Source: Candidatus Hodarchaeota archaeon
GTDB taxonomy: Archaea; Asgardarchaeota; Heimdallarchaeia; Hodarchaeales; YT1-039
Length of the DNA stretch: 7,842 nt
Assembly (NCBI GenBank): GCA_016840025.1
Contig: JAEOTF010000076.1
Span: forward strand, 1-7,842
Direction: 5' to 3'
Shown: positions 6,076 to 7,842 of the stretch, in pieces
Numbering within the stretch: position 1 is the stretch's first letter
Layout: every line of letters starts with the position of its first letter
Notes under the pieces: model-generated
What the model saw: only the letters and a program-made list of their open reading frames with translations
Told to the model about the DNA's origin: nothing
Database searches by the model: none
Program-made: the position numbers and the translations under genes

Positions 6076-6103
6076 TTCAGGGAATCCTAGAGAGGAGCTA
6101 TTT
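6076..6103 (-). other. Intron 2 of tRNA-Ser, canonical 37/38 site (28 nt)
   Basis: It lies between A37 and A38. The outer helix is the anticodon stem CGAGC/GCTCG. The central helix CTGG with CCTG contains a T-T mismatch and the bulges are AAA on both sides. The internal stem is weak (TCCT-CTCT-AGGA), so this is a relaxed motif. Its CTAGGATT is perfectly complementary to AATCCTAG in intron 3. Confidence 0.75.
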
Positions 6104-6120
6104 TTCCAGGCTCGCGCCGT

Positions 6121-6154
6121 TTGTGGAATCTGCACAGATAATTTGTGCAAATCA
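6121..6154 (-). other. Intron 1 of tRNA-Ser, D loop (34 nt)
   Basis: It lies just before A21. Flanks fit a bulge-helix-bulge motif: exon GTGG pairs with intron CCAC (4 bp), with 3-nt bulges TTT and AAA. The intron itself forms a 10-bp stem, GATTTGCACA with TGTGCAGATT (two G-T pairs), around a 7-nt loop. Cleavage between the second and third bulge bases gives the perfect D arm. The outer helix (D stem GCC/GGC) is set off by a small internal loop. Confidence 0.8.
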
Positions 6155-6190
6155 AACCACTTGGCTACCCCGGCAAGAATGACAGTCGCT

Positions 6191-6204
6191 CATTATATTG
6201 TTTT
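6191..6204 (-). promoter_or_regulatory. TATA box and BRE-like element of tRNA-Ser
   Basis: The minus strand reads AAAACAATATAATG, an A-rich BRE-like stretch followed by TATAAT. The box centre is about 22 bp upstream of the tRNA 5' end, so transcription would begin at or close to the first tRNA base. Confidence 0.5.
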
Positions 6205-6266
6205 ATTAGACTTTTGCTTAGGTTGTCAAAACCAGTCCCAAACATCCTAAATTGTGAATAATATTC

Positions 6267-6383
6267 TTATAATTTTTTGTTTATTTTTTTACCATTTCGT
6301 GGCATGATAGAATGGCGCATAATCAAGATACCGAGAAGGATGCTGTAATAGAAAAAAGAGGAAGAAAGGCCCCCGAAGGGCAA
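6267..6383 (-). CDS. Possible 38-residue single-span membrane ORF or secY-derived fragment
   Basis: From TTG 6383 the minus strand encodes a hydrophobic stretch (FFYYSILLGILIM) and a basic tail (RHSIMPRNGKKINKKL) ending in TAA at 6267. The segment 6313-6341 matches 6464-6492 of secY at 24 of 29 bases without gaps, in the same frame; all five differences are transitions. In secY it encodes ILLSVSIMRQ, the last membrane span. It may be a leftover of a duplicated secY end, a small membrane protein, or chance. No Shine-Dalgarno site is seen. Confidence 0.2.
   Translation of the reverse strand: MPFGGLSSSFFYYSILLGILIMRHSIMPRNGKKINKKL
6350..6381 (-). terminator. Probable secY terminator
   Basis: Six bases after the secY stop the minus strand has a short hairpin, GCCC-TTCGG-GGGC, followed by pyrimidine-rich sequence ending in a run of six T. 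This suits transcription stop after secY, before the separate tRNA promoter. Confidence 0.45.
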
Positions 6384-6387
6384 AACT

Positions 6388-7833
6388 TCACATTATGCCG
6401 AGGAAGTCACGTAAGGCGGGATGCATCTCAGCGGCGCGTTCTTTGACGAGGATTTCAAAGTACTGGCGCATGATCGAAACACTGAGAAGGATTCCTGTCC
6501 CCGTACCCAACGCTCCGAGGAAATCTGAACCTGCAGCGAGAACACCAATGAAAAGTCCTCCCAGTAACGCAGCTGTGGGAATATACATCGCTAAACGTTT
6601 TTCAATGATCTTTTGAGAGCTTCTCCAACCGGGGATTTGCATACCTGCGGACATTAATTGTCTTGCAACGTCTCGTGGCCCCATACCCGCTGTTTCGACC
6701 CACATAGCGGAAAAACCAATGGCTAACACGATCATAATTAATGCATAGATTAGGGCATGTGGGATGTCTTCAAGAACCGCGGTAGGGCCCCGTGGCGGCG
6801 TAATATAATAAACAAGACCACCCTTAGGAGTTGCCCGTTGAATTTCAGACCCATCGGGAAAAGTACCTCGCCCAGGCCAATAAAATTCGCCGAGAAGGTT
6901 CAAGAATATATTGGAATTATCCTTGTTATATGAAGAAGCTAACATTTGAACAACAAAATAGATATCCGCAAACACCGCGGAGACCAAAATCACAGGAATG
7001 TTAGAAACATAAAGTAGTTTGATCGGATATTTTCCTCTGAAACCCCGGTATTTTGCGTACGATACCGGGATTTCCACCCGCATGCTTTCGAAATAAATGA
7101 CCGCAACAAACGCGATTATAGTTGATATAATTCCGAGTACATCGGGTTCACCAGTTTGTCGGATGAAAGATTTATCAATTCCATCGACAATTCCATGGTC
7201 TGCAATAGCTTTAAAGAAGGCTAATACTATACCACGGAATTCTAGACCATCATTCGCTGGAGCAGTAGCAAAGAGCCCCCAGAAAATCTGTGTGGCGACA
7301 CCTCCAGCTATAAAGAGGGAAATCCCTGAGCCAAGACCCCATCCTTTTTGAACCATCTCATCCAGCAAAATGATCGCGACTCCCGCGGCTATCAGTTGGG
7401 TAAGAATGATAAGTTGATCGCCTAACGATTCAACTCCTGGATAAGCCCCACCTATAATATAAGCAATCCCTTCGAAGATGGTCATGAAAACAGCCATCAC
7501 TTTCTGAGCGCCAGTATATAAGGCACGTTCTTCGGGGTTATTCATGTCAACCCGAATGATTTGAGATCCAGTCAGGATCTGCATGATAAGACCAGCTGTA
7601 ACAATTGGACCGATACCTAATTCGGCTAAGGTACCTCGTGAACTGGCCATAATTGTTCGTACCCAGAAAAAAGGGTCGGATTCTGCCCCAGTTGCTTTAA
7701 CACCATAAATGGGCACCTGGGTCATCAACAAATAGATGATCAATGCCCCTAGCGTCCAAACCACTTTTTCATTGAACTTGACTTCGCGCTCCGGCTTTTT
7801 GACCTCCGGGGTAATACTCATGAACGGACGCAT
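6388..7833 (-). CDS. secY: Protein translocase subunit SecY (Sec61 alpha)
   Basis: SecY is the pore of the SecYE-beta channel in the cytoplasmic membrane. The 481 residues show the family layout: first span at about 24-44, plug and second span region at about 56-87 (SSRGTLAELGIGPIVTAGLIMQIL), QKGWGLGSGISLFIAG near 162-177, the cytosolic loop YAKYRGFRGKYPIKLLYVSN at 259-278 used for ribosome docking, and the C-terminal loop GMGPRDVARQLMSAGMQIPG at 383-402. A final span follows and the tail ends DFLGIM. The length is normal for archaea. The start may be ATG 7833, which overlaps a TAA (TAATG) that could end an upstream gene, with rpl15 commonly there; AGGT at 7838-7835 is very close. A second ATG at 7821 (MSITPEVKK) is 13 nt from AGGT and equally possible. 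The adenylate kinase and other genes often following secY are absent. Confidence 0.96.
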   Translation of the reverse strand: MRPFMSITPEVKKPEREVKFNEKVVWTLGALIIYLLMTQVPIYGVKATGAESDPFFWVRTIMASSRGTLAELGIGPIVTAGLIMQILTGSQIIRVDMNNPEERALYTGAQKVMAVFMTIFEGIAYIIGGAYPGVESLGDQLIILTQLIAAGVAIILLDEMVQKGWGLGSGISLFIAGGVATQIFWGLFATAPANDGLEFRGIVLAFFKAIADHGIVDGIDKSFIRQTGEPDVLGIISTIIAFVAVIYFESMRVEIPVSYAKYRGFRGKYPIKLLYVSNIPVILVSAVFADIYFVVQMLASSYNKDNSNIFLNLLGEFYWPGRGTFPDGSEIQRATPKGGLVYYITPPRGPTAVLEDIPHALIYALIMIVLAIGFSAMWVETAGMGPRDVARQLMSAGMQIPGWRSSQKIIEKRLAMYIPTAALLGGLFIGVLAAGSDFLGALGTGTGILLSVSIMRQYFEILVKERAAEMHPALRDFLGIM

Positions 7834-7842
7834 TACCTGTAA

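Larger units (their letters stand above)
5964..6174 (-). tRNA. tRNA-Ser(GGA) interrupted by three introns, CCA encoded
   Basis: Exons on the minus strand are 6174-6155, 6120-6104, 6075-6055 and about 5994-5964. Joined, they give about 89-90 nt with a perfect 7-bp acceptor stem (GCCGGGG with CCCCGGC), discriminator G73 and encoded CCA. The D arm is GCCA/CGGC with A14, G15, G18-G19 and A21. The anticodon arm is CGAGC-CTGGAAA-GCTCG, which reads GGA with U33 and A37. A long variable arm (GTCC-TTTT-GGAC) and T arm GTGAG-TTCGAAT-CTCAC complete it. GGA, the long variable arm and G73 all identify serine. Without removing the introns no cloverleaf forms, so covariance scanners may miss or misplace it. 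The third intron's borders are uncertain by one base. It lies between secY and rps13 on the same strand. Confidence 0.9.

Noticed and set aside
5964..6174. Permuted or split tRNA, or tRNA pseudogene
   Set aside because: All exons are in normal order and give perfect stems with all expected invariant bases once three introns are removed; decay would have broken some pairs.
5997..6182. Plus-strand 61-codon frame across the tRNA
   Set aside because: It is antisense to the tRNA-Ser exons and introns, whose fold explains the sequence.
6395..6616. Plus-strand frame opposite the 3' end of secY
   Set aside because: Shadow of secY.
7097..7351. Plus-strand frame opposite the middle of secY
   Set aside because: Shadow of secY.
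7834..7842. End of an upstream gene (rpl15?) before secY
   Set aside because: The TAATG overlap is suggestive, but only two codons are visible, too few to support a feature.

Overview
This window comes from an archaeon. The minus strand carries an archaeal-type secY and the archaeal gene order rps13-rps4-rps11 with archaeal-length proteins. Shine-Dalgarno motifs of the GAGGT/AGGTG type and TATA-like promoters fit. A tRNA-Ser is interrupted by what look like protein-spliced (bulge-helix-bulge type) introns. The plus strand carries a tRNA-splicing-endonuclease family protein and an archaeal PilT-type ATPase of the COG1855 family. The phylum cannot be settled by reading alone; an Asgard or other mesophilic AT-rich lineage is a guess.

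Left part, plus strand. Positions 1-1389 hold the 3' part of a large gene made of tandem zinc-ribbon modules (DUF4379-like, 228-bp period, near-identical DNA blocks) followed by a PD-(D/E)XK nuclease domain. It looks more GC-rich than its neighbours and has the look of an accessory, possibly transferred, nuclease. In frame right after its stop is a short Cys-rich stretch that resembles the C-terminal cysteine cluster of Cas4/RecB-type nucleases.

Middle part, plus strand. Three genes form a probable RNA-processing cluster. The first (1608-2318) is an EndA-like protein that keeps the catalytic Tyr and Lys at the exact family spacing but has Val in place of the catalytic His. The second (2357-3643) is a COG1855 ATPase that lacks the N-terminal PIN nuclease domain normally fused to it. 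The third (3818-4219) is a free-standing second copy of the ATPase's C-terminal tail, conserved in protein but with many silent changes in DNA.

Right part, minus strand. secY (6388-7833) is followed by a 213-bp spacer with a possible terminator and tRNA promoter. Next come tRNA-Ser(GGA) (5964-6174), a 5'-UTR/promoter region, and the rps13-rps4-rps11 operon, ending in a T8 terminator that faces the plus-strand genes. rpoD, which commonly follows rps11 in archaea, is not there.

The most notable element is the tRNA-Ser. It folds into a complete type II tRNA of about 89-90 nt with encoded CCA only after removal of three introns: one in the D loop (34 nt), one at the canonical 37/38 site (28 nt) and one between the variable arm and the T stem (about 60 nt). 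Non-canonical introns need a splicing endonuclease of relaxed specificity, so a divergent EndA-like subunit 3.6 kb away is a suggestive, unproven link.
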